Notes: generated by a model not told the origin, from the letters alone. Counted from the first letter of the stretch, positions 48,584 through 58,990 are shown. The stretch: 64,000 bases of DNA from Centipeda periodontii DSM 2778 (GCF_000213975.1 NZ_GL892076.1:1639784-1703783); one strand, 5' to 3'. Translations and numbers: made by a program.

Positions 48584-49672
48584 TCAAGCGATCACCTCAT
48601 CGATGATCCCGCCGCCAAGTACGATATCTTTCTCGTAAAACACAACGGATTGTCCCGGAGTCACGGCACGCTGCGGCTGCGCAAAACGAACCCATACGCT
48701 CTTTGAATCGCGTGGCGTGATCTGCGCCGGAGCTTCCCTCTTCCCGTAGCGGATCTTTGCCTGCACCGAGCGCTCTTGATCGAGTCCGTCCCACATCGTC
48801 CAACTCAGATCCGAGGCAATGAGTTCACACGCATAAACCTCGTCCGCTGCTCCAACAATGACCTGATTTTTCACAGCATCCAATGCGGTCACGTAGAGCG
48901 GCCGCGGTGCCGCAATTCCTAGCCCCCTGCGCTGACCAATCGTATAGAATGCAACCCCCTCATGTCTGCCGCGCACATTTCCTGTCCGATCAACGATATC
49001 TCCCTCACGGGCACACTCTGGACGCTTTGCCCGCAGATAAGCTTTGTAATCATCGCGCGGAACAAAGCAGATCTCCTGACTCTCCGCCTTATGTGCAACG
49101 GGCAGATGATATTCCTCCGCCATACGGCGCGTTTCGCTCTTGCTGAAACTTCCAAGGGGGAGCAGAACCTGTGCCAATGTACGTTGATTGAGGTGATAGA
49201 GCACATAGGACTGATCCTTTTCGAGATCGAGCCCCTTGCGCAGACGATACGTCCCTGCTTCATCGCGATCAATGCGCGCATAGTGCCCCGTCGCAACATG
49301 GGATGCTCCGAGTTCGCGTGCCTTATCGAGCAGTCCCTCAAATTTGATGTGTCGGTTGCAGGCAATGCATGGATTCGGGGTACGACCACGCAGATATTCA
49401 TCCAAAAAATAGTCAATCACCGAGCGTTCGAAAGACGCTGTAAAGTCCATCACATAATGCGGAATGGCAAGGACATCTGCCACGCGACGCGCGTCATCGA
49501 CACTGCTCAGGGAACAGCAGCTGCGGTCATCGGGAACTGCATCACGATTCTCATCCGAAAGTCGCATGGTAACGCCCACCACATCGTATCCCTGCTCCAA
49601 GAGCAGAGCCGCCGCGAGTGAACTGTCCACCCCCCCGCTCATGGCGACCACAACGCGCCCTTGATTCCTCAT
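48584..49672 (-). CDS. mnmA: tRNA-specific 2-thiouridylase MnmA
   Basis: 362 residues from the ATG at 49672. An upstream in-frame start at 49774 would translate the miniature element and is rejected. MnmA makes 2-thiouridine at position 34 of Lys, Glu and Gln tRNAs. PP-loop VAMSGGVDSSLAAALL, catalytic Cys in RTPNPCIACNRHIKF and persulfide Cys in SQEICFVP, plus C-terminal GQSVVFYEKDIVLGGGII. Ribosome site is weak (GTGAAG). Confidence 0.93.
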   Translation of the reverse strand: MRNQGRVVVAMSGGVDSSLAAALLLEQGYDVVGVTMRLSDENRDAVPDDRSCCSLSSVDDARRVADVLAIPHYVMDFTASFERSVIDYFLDEYLRGRTPNPCIACNRHIKFEGLLDKARELGASHVATGHYARIDRDEAGTYRLRKGLDLEKDQSYVLYHLNQRTLAQVLLPLGSFSKSETRRMAEEYHLPVAHKAESQEICFVPRDDYKAYLRAKRPECAREGDIVDRTGNVRGRHEGVAFYTIGQRRGLGIAAPRPLYVTALDAVKNQVIVGAADEVYACELIASDLSWTMWDGLDQERSVQAKIRYGKREAPAQITPRDSKSVWVRFAQPQRAVTPGQSVVFYEKDIVLGGGIIDEVIA

Positions 49673-49716
49673 ATGCTTCACTGATAAAATTTCTCCCGAT
49701 TTCCTTAAGGAACCAC

Positions 49717-49885
49717 TTAAGGAAGCACTGATAAATTCAGCCACGCCATCTTGACGTATCTTTTTTGCCCGCACTTCGTCGGTAAATCCTCCACATAGTC
49801 CTTGCTATGCGTCCGGTTTTCCTCCTTGTTCGGACAAAAAATCTACGCCAATCTGACGGACTTCATTTTATCAGCGATTCCTTAA
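49717..49885 (-). repeat. Miniature inverted-repeat element, copy 2
   Basis: 169 bp with TTAA at both ends and the same terminal repeats as the copy at 38649, in inverse orientation. It fills most of the 337-base gap between mnmA and tmcAL. The rest of that gap holds a short AT-rich leader of tmcAL and, at 49684-49716, further TTCCTTAAGGAA-type sequence that resembles the element end and may be an older nested end. Confidence 0.88.
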
Positions 49886-50009
49886 TTTCTCGTTTAGTAT
49901 AGCATTCGTGCCTAGGAAATACAAGAATTTGTATTTGAGCCGTAACTCTACACAAAAGATGATTTTTTTGTTAAAATATGAACGTAAGAATTGTGCGGGG
50001 AGGGCTTAT

Positions 50010-51251
50010 ATGCAGGTCGTTGGCATCATTGCCGAGTACAATCCCTTCCACCACGGGCACGAATTCCAAATCGCGGCTGTACGTCGGCAATATCCGGGCG
50101 CTCACGTCATTGCCGTCATGAGCGGCAGTTTCACCCAGCGCGGCGGTCCGTGCATTCTGGACAAATGGACGAGAGCCCGTCATGCCGTGACGGGCGGTGT
50201 CGATCTCGTGCTCGAACTGCCCTTTGTCTTTGTCTGCCGCAGTGCACAGGACTTCGCACGCGGGGGCATATCGCTCCTCTCACAGCTCGGGATCGTCCGT
50301 CATCTTGCCTTTGGAATGGAGGCAGAGACTCTTGAATCGCTTGTAAGATTGGCAGCACAGATCGACTCCGATGCGGTGCAGGAACGGCTGTGCAAACATA
50401 TCGGAGATGGGCTTTCCTACGCGGGGGCGCTCACCCGCGCACTGATAGCAGAAACGAACACATCCGAGGATACGATGCGTGCGCCAAACAATATTCTCGC
50501 CATCGAATATCTGCGCGCCTTGCGCGTGACTGCACCAAACATCGTCCCCCTTGCGATCCGACGGACAGCGGCACAGCACGGCGATGTACGGCTACATACC
50601 GGCATTACGAGCGCATCTTCCATCCGCAGGGCACTTGGGAAGTCCCCCCGTTGGCAGCAGCTGGCGCAGACGGTGCTGCCGATCGTCCTGGATGATCTGA
50701 AGGAAGGGCATGAGCAGGGACTTCCACAAGAAGACAGACTGCTCGAACTTCTGCGCTATCAGCTCCTTGTGATGGACGCACCCGCGCTTATGAAAATCTA
50801 TGGCATTTCGGAGGGGATTGAGCATCGTCTGATCCGCAGTCTGGAAACAACAGCGGATTATCGGTCATTCCTCGCGGCAGCAGCCACGAAACGCTGTCCT
50901 CAGAGCCGGATTGCCCGCCTCATCGTTCACCTGCTCCTGCACTTTAGGAAAACACAGGCACGTGAATTTGATGCAGGCGGCGCGACCTACATCCGTCCCC
51001 TCGCATTCAATCTACGCGGGCGAGAGTTGCTGCGCGCGATCAAACGCGCCTCCACTCTCCCCATCATCACGCGTACAGCGGCCTTCCTCACGAGCATGGA
51101 ACGCGCCGGACGCACAGCAACACATTCGCCGTTGCAGCGCATGCTTGCCTTCGATACCCGTGCGACGGAACTGCGCAGCCTCATGTTGCCGCAGGGGTAC
51201 ACACAGAATCCCCGCACGGATTTTATCACGTCCCCCACATTTCTTCGATAG
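50010..51251 (+). CDS. tmcAL: tRNA(Met) cytidine acetate ligase TmcAL
   Basis: 413 residues from the ATG at 50010 (GGGAGGG 6 bases before). Nucleotidyltransferase-fold enzyme that forms N4-acetylcytidine at the wobble base of elongator tRNA-Met from acetate and ATP. N-terminal VVGIIAEYNPFHHGHEFQI with the HXGH motif, AVMSGSFTQRGGPCILDKWT, and RAPNNILAIEYLRAL are diagnostic. Together with the next gene it is the only chromosomal plus-strand pair in this stretch. Confidence 0.93.
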   Translation: MQVVGIIAEYNPFHHGHEFQIAAVRRQYPGAHVIAVMSGSFTQRGGPCILDKWTRARHAVTGGVDLVLELPFVFVCRSAQDFARGGISLLSQLGIVRHLAFGMEAETLESLVRLAAQIDSDAVQERLCKHIGDGLSYAGALTRALIAETNTSEDTMRAPNNILAIEYLRALRVTAPNIVPLAIRRTAAQHGDVRLHTGITSASSIRRALGKSPRWQQLAQTVLPIVLDDLKEGHEQGLPQEDRLLELLRYQLLVMDAPALMKIYGISEGIEHRLIRSLETTADYRSFLAAAATKRCPQSRIARLIVHLLLHFRKTQAREFDAGGATYIRPLAFNLRGRELLRAIKRASTLPIITRTAAFLTSMERAGRTATHSPLQRMLAFDTRATELRSLMLPQGYTQNPRTDFITSPTFLR

Positions 51252-51266
51252 AGAAAGGAACGTATT

Positions 51267-52490
51267 ATGAGCCGGAATTTGAAGCTTTCAACACTCCTTG
51301 TCCTGAATTCCTTGGAGCGAGATCCCATCCTCAGCTTCCTTGAGTGGAACACAGATGATCCGGAAATGCGGGCAGAATGCACTGCTCAACTCATCCGTGT
51401 AGCAGAGACGATGGGACTCAGCGGGAATTTGCTCCCACAGTATCTGCTCCACGTCTTCACCCATGAAGCCAATCTCGTCTCGGAGACTATGGAACGGACG
51501 GGGCTGCCGCCGGGAAACAGCCTGCGTCAGGCATTCTATCAGGACATCGAGTGCCTCTATCCTCTGCTCACCCAACCAACGAGCCATTTTCTCGGTGTGC
51601 GCCTGCTCGACAACTATGAACCTACGCAGAATATCTATGACAAGAGTGAGGACTTCCTTCTCCCGTGGATCGAGACGGCACAAACATCGCGTGACTACGC
51701 AGAGGCGCTGCTCACCTTTTACGCGCGCTATGGCTATGGCGAGCTTGCAGCATATGCTGTCTTCCACTGGGATGACGCGACAAACCATCTGCGCGGTGTC
51801 GAGCATTTCGAGCGGACGCAAATGCGAAACCTCGTTGGCTATCAGCGACAAAAAGAGCAACTCATACAGAATACGCAAGCCTTTGTGCTGGGCAAGCCGG
51901 CAAATCACGTCCTCCTTGTGGGTGCACGCGGTACAGGAAAGTCCTCTGCCGTTAAGGCGCTCGTGAGCGAATTCGAGGACAGCAGTCTGCGCCTCGTTCA
52001 GATTACAAAGGAACAGCTGCGTAACCTGCCCGAGATCATGGACACCCTGCGAAATCATGCCGGGCGGAGGTTCATCCTCTTCCTCGATGATATCTCATTC
52101 GAGGACGCCGATGCCGAGTTCAAGGCGGTCAAATCCGCCATCGAGGGCGGCGTCTCCTCCTGTCCGCCGAACGTACGCCTCTACGCGACCTCCAACCGCC
52201 GTCATCTCGTGCGTGAGACATGGCGTGAGCGCGAGCAGGACGAGCTCTATCGCGATGACACGATCAATGAGACCGTTTCACTCTCGGATCGATTCGGTCT
52301 CGTCATCCACTATCATGCGCCCAATCAGGAGGAGTATCTCGCGATCATCGACCATATGCTTGCACAGAAGGGCATCCATCTCTCGCCCGAAGAGCTGCGT
52401 ATCGCAGGGCTGCGCTGGGAGATGACGCACAGCGGACGCAGCGGGCGCACGGCGCAGCAATTCGTCGCCCACTACCTCGGCATCCACTGA
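51267..52490 (+). CDS. DUF815 family AAA+ ATPase
   Basis: 407 residues. N-terminal helical part (1-200), then a P-loop ATPase with Walker A LLVGARGTGKSSAVKAL, Walker B RFILFLDDISFE, sensor RLYATSNRRHLVRET and a C-terminal lid with WEMTHSGRSGRTAQQFVAHYL. The family is widespread and poorly characterised. Starts 15 bases after tmcAL. It converges with the lipid kinase gene with only 5 bases between stops and no visible terminator. Confidence 0.88.
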   Translation: MSRNLKLSTLLVLNSLERDPILSFLEWNTDDPEMRAECTAQLIRVAETMGLSGNLLPQYLLHVFTHEANLVSETMERTGLPPGNSLRQAFYQDIECLYPLLTQPTSHFLGVRLLDNYEPTQNIYDKSEDFLLPWIETAQTSRDYAEALLTFYARYGYGELAAYAVFHWDDATNHLRGVEHFERTQMRNLVGYQRQKEQLIQNTQAFVLGKPANHVLLVGARGTGKSSAVKALVSEFEDSSLRLVQITKEQLRNLPEIMDTLRNHAGRRFILFLDDISFEDADAEFKAVKSAIEGGVSSCPPNVRLYATSNRRHLVRETWREREQDELYRDDTINETVSLSDRFGLVIHYHAPNQEEYLAIIDHMLAQKGIHLSPEELRIAGLRWEMTHSGRSGRTAQQFVAHYLGIH

Positions 52491-52495
52491 GAGCG

Positions 52496-53377
52496 TCAGC
52501 AGTAAACGGAGAGCGCGAGCGGCAGCGTCCGCACGCGCAGCGGAAGCAGAGGTCCGCATTCCCCGTCGATATCGCTGGAGAGTTCTTCCTCTGCGTGAAT
52601 CTCAAAGGATTTTGCCTGAATGTGCAGGATGTTCTCCCGCTCCGTCACCGGTTTTCCGGCAAACAGGTCTGCCGCAACAGATATAAACTGCGGCAGACCT
52701 GTTTTTTTGACGGCCAAAAGGTTGAGCATGCCATCGTCAATGGCGATGTTCCGACCGATCTGCTTCATTCCCGCCACAACGGGGCTGTTTGCAATGACAA
52801 ACAAAAAGATATCCGCGTCATACTTCACATCATCTGCCGTGATCCGAACAGAGAAGGAGCGCAGACGCGGAATCTCGCCAATACCTTTCAGATAATAGGC
52901 CAGTTTGCCCAAGGTGTTCTTGTAGCTGGACTTCACCTCGTGGGCAATGCCCGTGAGGACACCCGCACTGACGACATTGACAAAGTACTGCCCCGTCCCT
53001 TCGATCATCCCAAGATCAACCCGTCGTGATTCATCTGCTGCAATGCGCTCGATGTAGGACTCCCAGTCCCAGATCCCGAGATGCGTCGCAAAGTCATTCG
53101 ACGTACCGCTGCCGAGAATCCCGAGCGGGACATCCATATCGGACTCCATCATCGCATTTACGACGGCGTGCACCGTACCATCCCCACCCGCGGCAAGCAC
53201 ACCGTCCGGACACATCTCTCGGAGAAAGCGTCCGAGGTGATCCTGTCCGCCCCCACGCGTACGATAGGGACAGAGCACAATCCCATGCTGCTGAAACAGA
53301 TCGATCAGGGCATCGAGCTTCCCTTTGAAAAGCGCATGACCCGAAACGGGGTTGTAGATCAGCCCTAGTTTTTTCAT
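52496..53377 (-). CDS. Diacylglycerol kinase-like lipid kinase (YegS/BmrU/DgkB family)
   Basis: 293 residues. KLGLIYNPVSGHALFKGKL at the start, the catalytic GVLAAGGDGTVHAVVNAM motif, and PLGILGSGTSNDFATHLG are conserved family segments. It phosphorylates a lipid, probably diacylglycerol, on the inner face of the membrane; exact substrate is uncertain. Overlaps the flippase gene by 4 bases. Confidence 0.88.
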   Translation of the reverse strand: MKKLGLIYNPVSGHALFKGKLDALIDLFQQHGIVLCPYRTRGGGQDHLGRFLREMCPDGVLAAGGDGTVHAVVNAMMESDMDVPLGILGSGTSNDFATHLGIWDWESYIERIAADESRRVDLGMIEGTGQYFVNVVSAGVLTGIAHEVKSSYKNTLGKLAYYLKGIGEIPRLRSFSVRITADDVKYDADIFLFVIANSPVVAGMKQIGRNIAIDDGMLNLLAVKKTGLPQFISVAADLFAGKPVTERENILHIQAKSFEIHAEEELSSDIDGECGPLLPLRVRTLPLALSVYC

Positions 53378-55056
53378 GCCTTAAAAACTCCAATCCGCTG
53401 CAAGAATCGAATTCCGACACTGCCGATCATCGGCAGACGGCGCAGATCCTCCTCAATGAGGGCACGCAGGAGAATCATCGCTGCGACGTAGATCGCACAG
53501 CCAAAGAATACCGCACCAAACGTGGAGATTGCGGGAATCCCCCACCATTCGAGCGTCCATCCGTAGAAGAGATAGACCGCTCCCGCCATGATCGCGGCGG
53601 CACAGATCGTCTTGATGAGCTGTAGCAGCTCGATCCGATAACCGATAAAGCGATAGATAAAATAGAGATTGATGAGCGCGGCAACGCCCATATCGGCTGC
53701 CGTTGCCCACGCCGCGCCCATGATGCCGAGCCATGGGATCGCCGTGAGATGCCAGTTCAAAAAGACCTTTGCCGCCGCCGCGAGCAGCATATTTACCATT
53801 GGAATCGTCGGATGCCCGAGCCCCTGTAGGATGCCCGTCGACACCTGATGCAACCCGAGCAGTATAATGCTCACCGCCGAGATCATCACAGCGGGACCCG
53901 CGCCCGGTGCGTTGTAGATCAGCGCCGAGATCGGCGTTGCCAGCACGAACACAATGACGAATGCGGGAAAACAGACAAAATTGGAAATGCGTACGGACGC
54001 CGCCGTCTGATCGTATACGCGTGCCTGATCGCCGAGCACACGTGACTCCGAGATCGCGGGCACAATGCTCATCGCCATCGACGCAGTCAGAATGGTCGCA
54101 AGGTTGACAAGCGGCACAGCCATGCCGTTCAGATAACCGAAAAGCTCCGTTGCCTCACTGATGCTGTAGCCTGCCGCCTCAAGTCGCTGCGGCACGATCA
54201 TGAGGTCGAGATTCGACACGACTGGCAGCATGATGCTCGCCGCCGATACGGGCAGCGCCAGCTTGAAGATGCGCTTGATGATGGAGAGCCGCGACTCATA
54301 GGAAGCGCCCGGCAGAGGCTTTAACTCCGTGCCGTAGTCACGCGCAATATCGCGCTCCAACTTGATGTGAAAGTAAACAAGCACGATGAGCCCCGTCACT
54401 GCTCCTGCAAACGCGCCGAGTGAGGCGCCTGCCGCTGCATAGTCGAGTCCCCACGGCATGAGCAGGCTTGCGAGGACGATCATCGTCACCACGCGGAAGA
54501 TCTGCTCCACGATCTGTGACACCGCCGTCGGCGTCATGCGCTGCCATCCCTGCAGATAGCCGCGCGAGCTTGCGAGAAGTGTCACGAAAAAGACCGTCGG
54601 TGCCAGCACCACCACAGCCTTGTATGCGCGCGCATCGCGAATCAGCTGCCAATCGATCAGCCAGTCCGCAGCCAGATACGTCAGAACCGAAAAGAGCAGC
54701 CCCGTGAGGAGCATGAGCATCATCGAAATACGAAAAACGCGCTTTGCACCATAAATATCACGCAGTGCCACGCGCTCTGCCGTAATGATCGAGATGGCGA
54801 CGGGCACACCCGCCTGCGAGACCGTCATGGCAAAAAAATAAATGGGAAAAGCCATCTGATACAATCCGATTCCCTCACCGCCGAGGATGCGGGAAACAAA
54901 GATCCAGTTAAGCGAACCGATGACCTTAACGACAAAACCGGCAATCGTCAGGACGAAGGTACCCTTGAGGAAGGATTCTCCCTTGCTGCTTTTCCCTTCA
55001 GCAACATCTATCTCACGAATGAGAAACACCGCCTCAATACGATAGTCAAACATCAA
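53374..55056 (-). CDS. SpoVB/MurJ-like polysaccharide or lipid II flippase
   Basis: 560 residues with about 14 membrane segments. MVF/MOP superfamily of the SpoVB type: SFLKGTFVLTIAGFVVKVIG, IFVSRILGGEGIGLYQMAFP and TVSQAGVPVAISIITAERV. Likely moves undecaprenyl-linked cell-wall or polysaccharide precursors across the membrane. The start is uncertain: TTG/ATG at 55056/55053 has no clear ribosome site, and family similarity starts near residue 20. Confidence 0.87.
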   Translation of the reverse strand: MMFDYRIEAVFLIREIDVAEGKSSKGESFLKGTFVLTIAGFVVKVIGSLNWIFVSRILGGEGIGLYQMAFPIYFFAMTVSQAGVPVAISIITAERVALRDIYGAKRVFRISMMLMLLTGLLFSVLTYLAADWLIDWQLIRDARAYKAVVVLAPTVFFVTLLASSRGYLQGWQRMTPTAVSQIVEQIFRVVTMIVLASLLMPWGLDYAAAGASLGAFAGAVTGLIVLVYFHIKLERDIARDYGTELKPLPGASYESRLSIIKRIFKLALPVSAASIMLPVVSNLDLMIVPQRLEAAGYSISEATELFGYLNGMAVPLVNLATILTASMAMSIVPAISESRVLGDQARVYDQTAASVRISNFVCFPAFVIVFVLATPISALIYNAPGAGPAVMISAVSIILLGLHQVSTGILQGLGHPTIPMVNMLLAAAAKVFLNWHLTAIPWLGIMGAAWATAADMGVAALINLYFIYRFIGYRIELLQLIKTICAAAIMAGAVYLFYGWTLEWWGIPAISTFGAVFFGCAIYVAAMILLRALIEEDLRRLPMIGSVGIRFLQRIGVFKA

Positions 55057-55127
55057 TAAACTACTATTGAATTATAGCATATGGCATTCTCTGTCGCAAT
55101 CGGACTTTTCTCAAGGATATAACAAAA

Positions 55128-55158
55128 CCTCCTGTAAGCAGTGTATGCTCACAGGAGG
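55128..55158 (-). terminator. Intrinsic terminator of the heme operon
   Basis: Perfect 8-bp stem CCTCCTGT/ACAGGAGG (55151-55158 with 55128-55135), followed on the minus strand by TTTTGTTAT. It lies 16 bases after the hemL stop. Confidence 0.8.
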
Positions 55159-55173
55159 CAGTTCAATATAATT

Positions 55174-56493
55174 TCAGCCGCGCGATTTCTTCACGGCAGC
55201 AAAGCCTTTTTCGGCAGCGGCAATCGTACGCTCAATGTCCTCTGCCGTATGCGCGCCTGAGAGGAAGAGCGTCTCGAACTGCGACGGCGCGAGATAGATG
55301 CCCTCATCGAGCATTGTGTCGAACCAGATGCGGAACGCATCTTGATCCGCTGTTTCTGCATCCGCATAGTCATAGACCTCGCGGTCGATAAAGAAAATAC
55401 CGAACATCGATCCCGCCTGATGTGCACAGATCGGAACGCCCGCATCCTTTGCGGCGCGCTGCCAGCCGAGCAGCAGATTCTTCGTTTGGATCGTCAGCTC
55501 GCGACTGTAGTCCGCCTTGCCCTCCTCAGGTTCCGCCGTGAGGATCTTCAGCGTTTCAATGCCCGCCGTCATCGCGAGCGGGTTGCCCGAGAGCGTTCCC
55601 GCCTGATAGATGGGTCCTGCCGGCGATACCCGATCCATGATCTCACGCCGCCCACCGTAAGCGGCGACGGGAAGTCCGCCGCCAATGATCTTGCCGAGGC
55701 AGGTGAGATCGGGGCGAATGCCGTAGGCCGCCTGTGCTCCGCCGAGCGATGCGCGGAAGCCGCACATAACCTCGTCAAAGATGAGGAGTGCGCCGTGTTT
55801 CTCGGTGAGTTCGCGCAGCAGGGAGAGATATCCCTGACGCGGCAGAACAAGCCCCATATTGCCCGCGACCGGCTCGATGATCACCGCCGCAATTCGATCG
55901 CCCTCACGTTCCATGACGGAGCGGATCGCGTCCTCATCGTTGTACGGCACGGCAATCGTATCCGCTGCCGTCCCCTTCGTCACGCCGGGCGAACTCGGCA
56001 CACCGAACGTCGCCATGCCGGAACCTGCACTGACGAGCAGACTGTCGCTGTGTCCGTGATAGCAGCCAATGAACTTCACAATCTTATCGCGCCCCGTATA
56101 GCCACGAGCCAAACGAAGAGCACTCATCGTCGCCTCTGTCCCCGAGTTTACCATGCGAATGACCTCGATCGACGGGTAGACCGACTGCACAAGTTTTGCA
56201 AGCTCAGTCTCAAGGAGTGTCGGCGCACCGTAGCTTGTGCCGTGCGTCACAGCCTCCTGCAGGGCCTTGACCACCTGTGGGTGCGCATGCCCAACAACCA
56301 TCGGTCCCCATGAGCCCACGTAGTCGATGTATTCATTTCCGTCAATATCATAGATCTTAGAACCTTCGCCGCGTGCGATAAAGAGCGGATTCCCGCCCAC
56401 GTTCGCAAAGGAGCGCACGGGACTGTTGACCCCGCCCGGCATATATTCTTTCGCCTCGGCAAATGCTGCTTTCGACTGCTGTGTATTTCGCAT
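55174..56493 (-). CDS. hemL: Glutamate-1-semialdehyde 2,1-aminomutase
   Basis: 439 residues from the ATG at 56493 (GGGAGGA upstream). PLP enzyme converting glutamate-1-semialdehyde to 5-aminolevulinate, the second step of C5-pathway heme synthesis. Visible: [12 protein letters not shown], the PLP lysine in [35 protein letters not shown]. Last gene of the heme operon. Confidence 0.96.
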   Translation of the reverse strand: MRNTQQSKAAFAEAKEYMPGGVNSPVRSFANVGGNPLFIARGEGSKIYDIDGNEYIDYVGSWGPMVVGHAHPQVVKALQEAVTHGTSYGAPTLLETELAKLVQSVYPSIEVIRMVNSGTEATMSALRLARGYTGRDKIVKFIGCYHGHSDSLLVSAGSGMATFGVPSSPGVTKGTAADTIAVPYNDEDAIRSVMEREGDRIAAVIIEPVAGNMGLVLPRQGYLSLLRELTEKHGALLIFDEVMCGFRASLGGAQAAYGIRPDLTCLGKIIGGGLPVAAYGGRREIMDRVSPAGPIYQAGTLSGNPLAMTAGIETLKILTAEPEEGKADYSRELTIQTKNLLLGWQRAAKDAGVPICAHQAGSMFGIFFIDREVYDYADAETADQDAFRIWFDTMLDEGIYLAPSQFETLFLSGAHTAEDIERTIAAAEKGFAAVKKSRG

Positions 56494-56504
56494 AACAATC
56501 CTCC

Positions 56505-57476
56505 CTATGCAGTGAGCCACGCAGCGGCATCCATCGCATGATAGGTAATGATGATCTTCGCACCGGCACGCTTCATGCTCGTCAGCGTTTCCAAAACAAT
56601 GCGCTGTTCGTCAATCCATCCGTTTGCAGCAGCCGCTTTCACCATCGCATACTCACCGCTGACATTGTAGACCGCGATCGGACGATCCGTCGCTTCATAT
56701 ACCTGACGTACAATATCGAGGTAGACAAGCGCCGGCTTTACCATGATGATGTCCGCGCCCTCCTGCACGTCAAGTGCCGCCTCCTTCAGAGCCTCACGCG
56801 CATTTGCGGGATCCATCTGATACTGGCGGCGATCGCCGAAGGACGGAGTGCTGTCCACTGCATCGCGGAAGGGGCCGTAATAGCCCGAGGCATATTTGAC
56901 CGCGTAGCTCATGATGCTTGTATTCACAAAGCCCTCTGCGTCAAGGCCTGCTCGAATGGCGGCAACGCGCCCATCCATCATGTCCGAGGGTGCGACAATA
57001 TCGGCACCCGCACGTGCCTGACTAATTGCCGTCTTTACAAGATGCGGCAGAGTAGCGTCATTGTCTACATAGTGATCGTGCAGTTCGCCGCAGTGTCCGT
57101 GGCTTGTATACTGACAGAGGCAGACATCACCGACGACGACGAGTTCCGGAACGGCATCCTTGATCGCCGTAATCGCGCGCTGCACGGGACTCGTCATATC
57201 CCATGCACTCGAGCCGATCTCGTCCTTATATTCCGGCAGACCAAACACCTCGACTGCAGGAATCCCGAGAGCCGCAATCTCACGTGCAAGCGCCGCAACC
57301 TGATCCACAGAGTAGTGATAACAGCCCGGCATGCTCGGAATCTCTTCCTTGATGTGCTCGCCGGGAACAACAAAGATCGGGTAGACAAAATCGCGCGGAG
57401 ACAGCTCTGTTTCGCGCACAAGATCGCGCATGCCCGATGAGATGCGAAGGCGGCGTGGACGCTGAATCATATTCAT
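56505..57476 (-). CDS. hemB: Porphobilinogen synthase (5-aminolevulinate dehydratase)
   Basis: 323 residues. Condenses two 5-aminolevulinates. Three cysteines in [14 protein letters not shown] mark the zinc-dependent class; active-site lysines are in [13 protein letters not shown] and [12 protein letters not shown]. Its ATG overlaps the stop of the cobA-hemD fusion by 4 bases and hemL follows 11 bases on. Confidence 0.96.
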   Translation of the reverse strand: MNMIQRPRRLRISSGMRDLVRETELSPRDFVYPIFVVPGEHIKEEIPSMPGCYHYSVDQVAALAREIAALGIPAVEVFGLPEYKDEIGSSAWDMTSPVQRAITAIKDAVPELVVVGDVCLCQYTSHGHCGELHDHYVDNDATLPHLVKTAISQARAGADIVAPSDMMDGRVAAIRAGLDAEGFVNTSIMSYAVKYASGYYGPFRDAVDSTPSFGDRRQYQMDPANAREALKEAALDVQEGADIIMVKPALVYLDIVRQVYEATDRPIAVYNVSGEYAMVKAAAANGWIDEQRIVLETLTSMKRAGAKIIITYHAMDAAAWLTA

Positions 57477-58990
57477 TGCATATACTCCCTTATGGCATCG
57501 ACCAGTCCGTCGATGGTATAGTTCTCTGCTATGATGTCCGGCTCAAGTGCAAAACTTCGTGCTGTTTCTGCCGTGACCGGTCCGATGCAGGCAATTTTCA
57601 CCTGTTGGAGCGGCGTGATATTCCCCAGCTGATGCACGAGGTTCTTCACCGTGGAGGAGCTCGTAAAGGTCACGAAATCGATCTCCCCATTACGCAGACG
57701 TTCGGCGAGCTCTTCTCCCCCACTCAGCTCCGGCACCGTCTCATAGGCAGGCGTGACATCAACCGTCGCTCCGTGCGCGCGCAGCGACTCCGGCAGGACA
57801 TCGCGCGCCTCCTGCGCACGCGGCAGGAGAATGCGCGCACGCGGCGGCAGGATCGGCTTCAGCGCCTCCACGACGGCCTCGGCACGGAACTCCTCGGGCA
57901 CGAGATCGGCATCAATGCCATAGGAGTGCAGTTCCTTTGCCGTCGCAGAACCGATTGCGGCGACCTTCGCATAACCGAGTGCGCGTGTATCCCTACCCGC
58001 ATGGTGAAGCCGTGCAAAGAAGTGCTCCACTCCGTTGACGCTCGTAAAGATCAGCCAGTGGTACGTATGCAGCTCTCCAATCGCCGCATCCAGTGCCGCA
58101 TACCCATCTGCGGGAGGAACAATGCGGATCACGGGAGTCTCCACGCAGGCCGCACCGAGTGCTGTCAGCTTCTCCGTGAGTGCCGATGCCTGTGCACGCG
58201 CGCGCGTCACAAGGATGTGTTTCCCGAGAAGCGGGCGAATATCCGCACGATCAAACCAGCGCAGCTGCTCCCGCAGCTTTACCACCTCACCGACAATGAA
58301 GATCGCAGGCGGTCGAATGCCGTCGCGCTGCACCATTGCGGCGGCATCGCCGAGCGTCGTGACATACGTTTCCTGATCGGTACGCGTTCCCCAACGAATG
58401 ACTGCAGCAGGCGTATCGGCGGAGCGCCCGTTGTCCATCAGATTCTTCGTGATCTCAGGAAGATTGGCGACGCCCATCAGAAAGATCAGCGTATCGACAC
58501 CGGTCGCGAGATGCTGCCATCGAACATGCGACTCGGACTTCGTTGGATCCTCATGCCCCGTGATGACCGCAAAGGAAACGGCCACACCGCGATGGGTGAC
58601 GGGGATGCCCGCATAGGCAGGAACGCTGATTGCAGAAGTCACGCCCGGCAGCACCTCGAACGGAATGCCGCGCGCAAGAAGCACAAGCGCTTCCTCCCCG
58701 CCGCGCCCAAAGACAAAGGGATCGCCCCCTTTGAGTCGGACGACCGTCTTGCCCTCATCCGCCTTGTCCGCAAGCAGGACATTGATATCCTCCTGCCGCA
58801 TCGTATGCTTGTTGGACTGCTTGCCGACATAGATCCGTTCTGCCTCCGGAGGCACATAAGCGAGAATACTCTCATCCGCCAGATGATCATAGACAACGAC
58901 ATCCGCCTGCTTCAGGCAGTTCATCGCACCGACCGTCAAAAGGCGCGGATCCCCCGGACCCGCGCCGACAAGAAATACTTTTCCACTCAT
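57473..58990 (-). CDS. cobA-hemD: Fused uroporphyrinogen-III C-methyltransferase / uroporphyrinogen-III synthase
   Basis: 505 residues. Residues 1-245 are SUMT: VFLVGAGPGDPRLLTVGAM, VRLKGGDPFVFGRGGEEAL and TLIFLMGVANLPEI, methylating uroporphyrinogen III to precorrin-2 with SAM. Residues 255-505 are uroporphyrinogen-III synthase (HemD): GKHILVTRARAQASALTEKL, FTSVNGVEHFFARL, FVTFTSSSTVKNLV and CIGPVTAETARSF. Such fusions are common in Firmicutes and put the branch-point product directly before the siroheme/cobalamin branch. Overlaps hemC by 4 bases. Confidence 0.95.
   Translation of the reverse strand: MSGKVFLVGAGPGDPRLLTVGAMNCLKQADVVVYDHLADESILAYVPPEAERIYVGKQSNKHTMRQEDINVLLADKADEGKTVVRLKGGDPFVFGRGGEEALVLLARGIPFEVLPGVTSAISVPAYAGIPVTHRGVAVSFAVITGHEDPTKSESHVRWQHLATGVDTLIFLMGVANLPEITKNLMDNGRSADTPAAVIRWGTRTDQETYVTTLGDAAAMVQRDGIRPPAIFIVGEVVKLREQLRWFDRADIRPLLGKHILVTRARAQASALTEKLTALGAACVETPVIRIVPPADGYAALDAAIGELHTYHWLIFTSVNGVEHFFARLHHAGRDTRALGYAKVAAIGSATAKELHSYGIDADLVPEEFRAEAVVEALKPILPPRARILLPRAQEARDVLPESLRAHGATVDVTPAYETVPELSGGEELAERLRNGEIDFVTFTSSSTVKNLVHQLGNITPLQQVKIACIGPVTAETARSFALEPDIIAENYTIDGLVDAIREYMQ

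Noticed and set aside
49673..49774. 34-residue N-terminal extension of MnmA
   Set aside because: These codons lie in and beside the miniature element; MnmA similarity begins at 49672.
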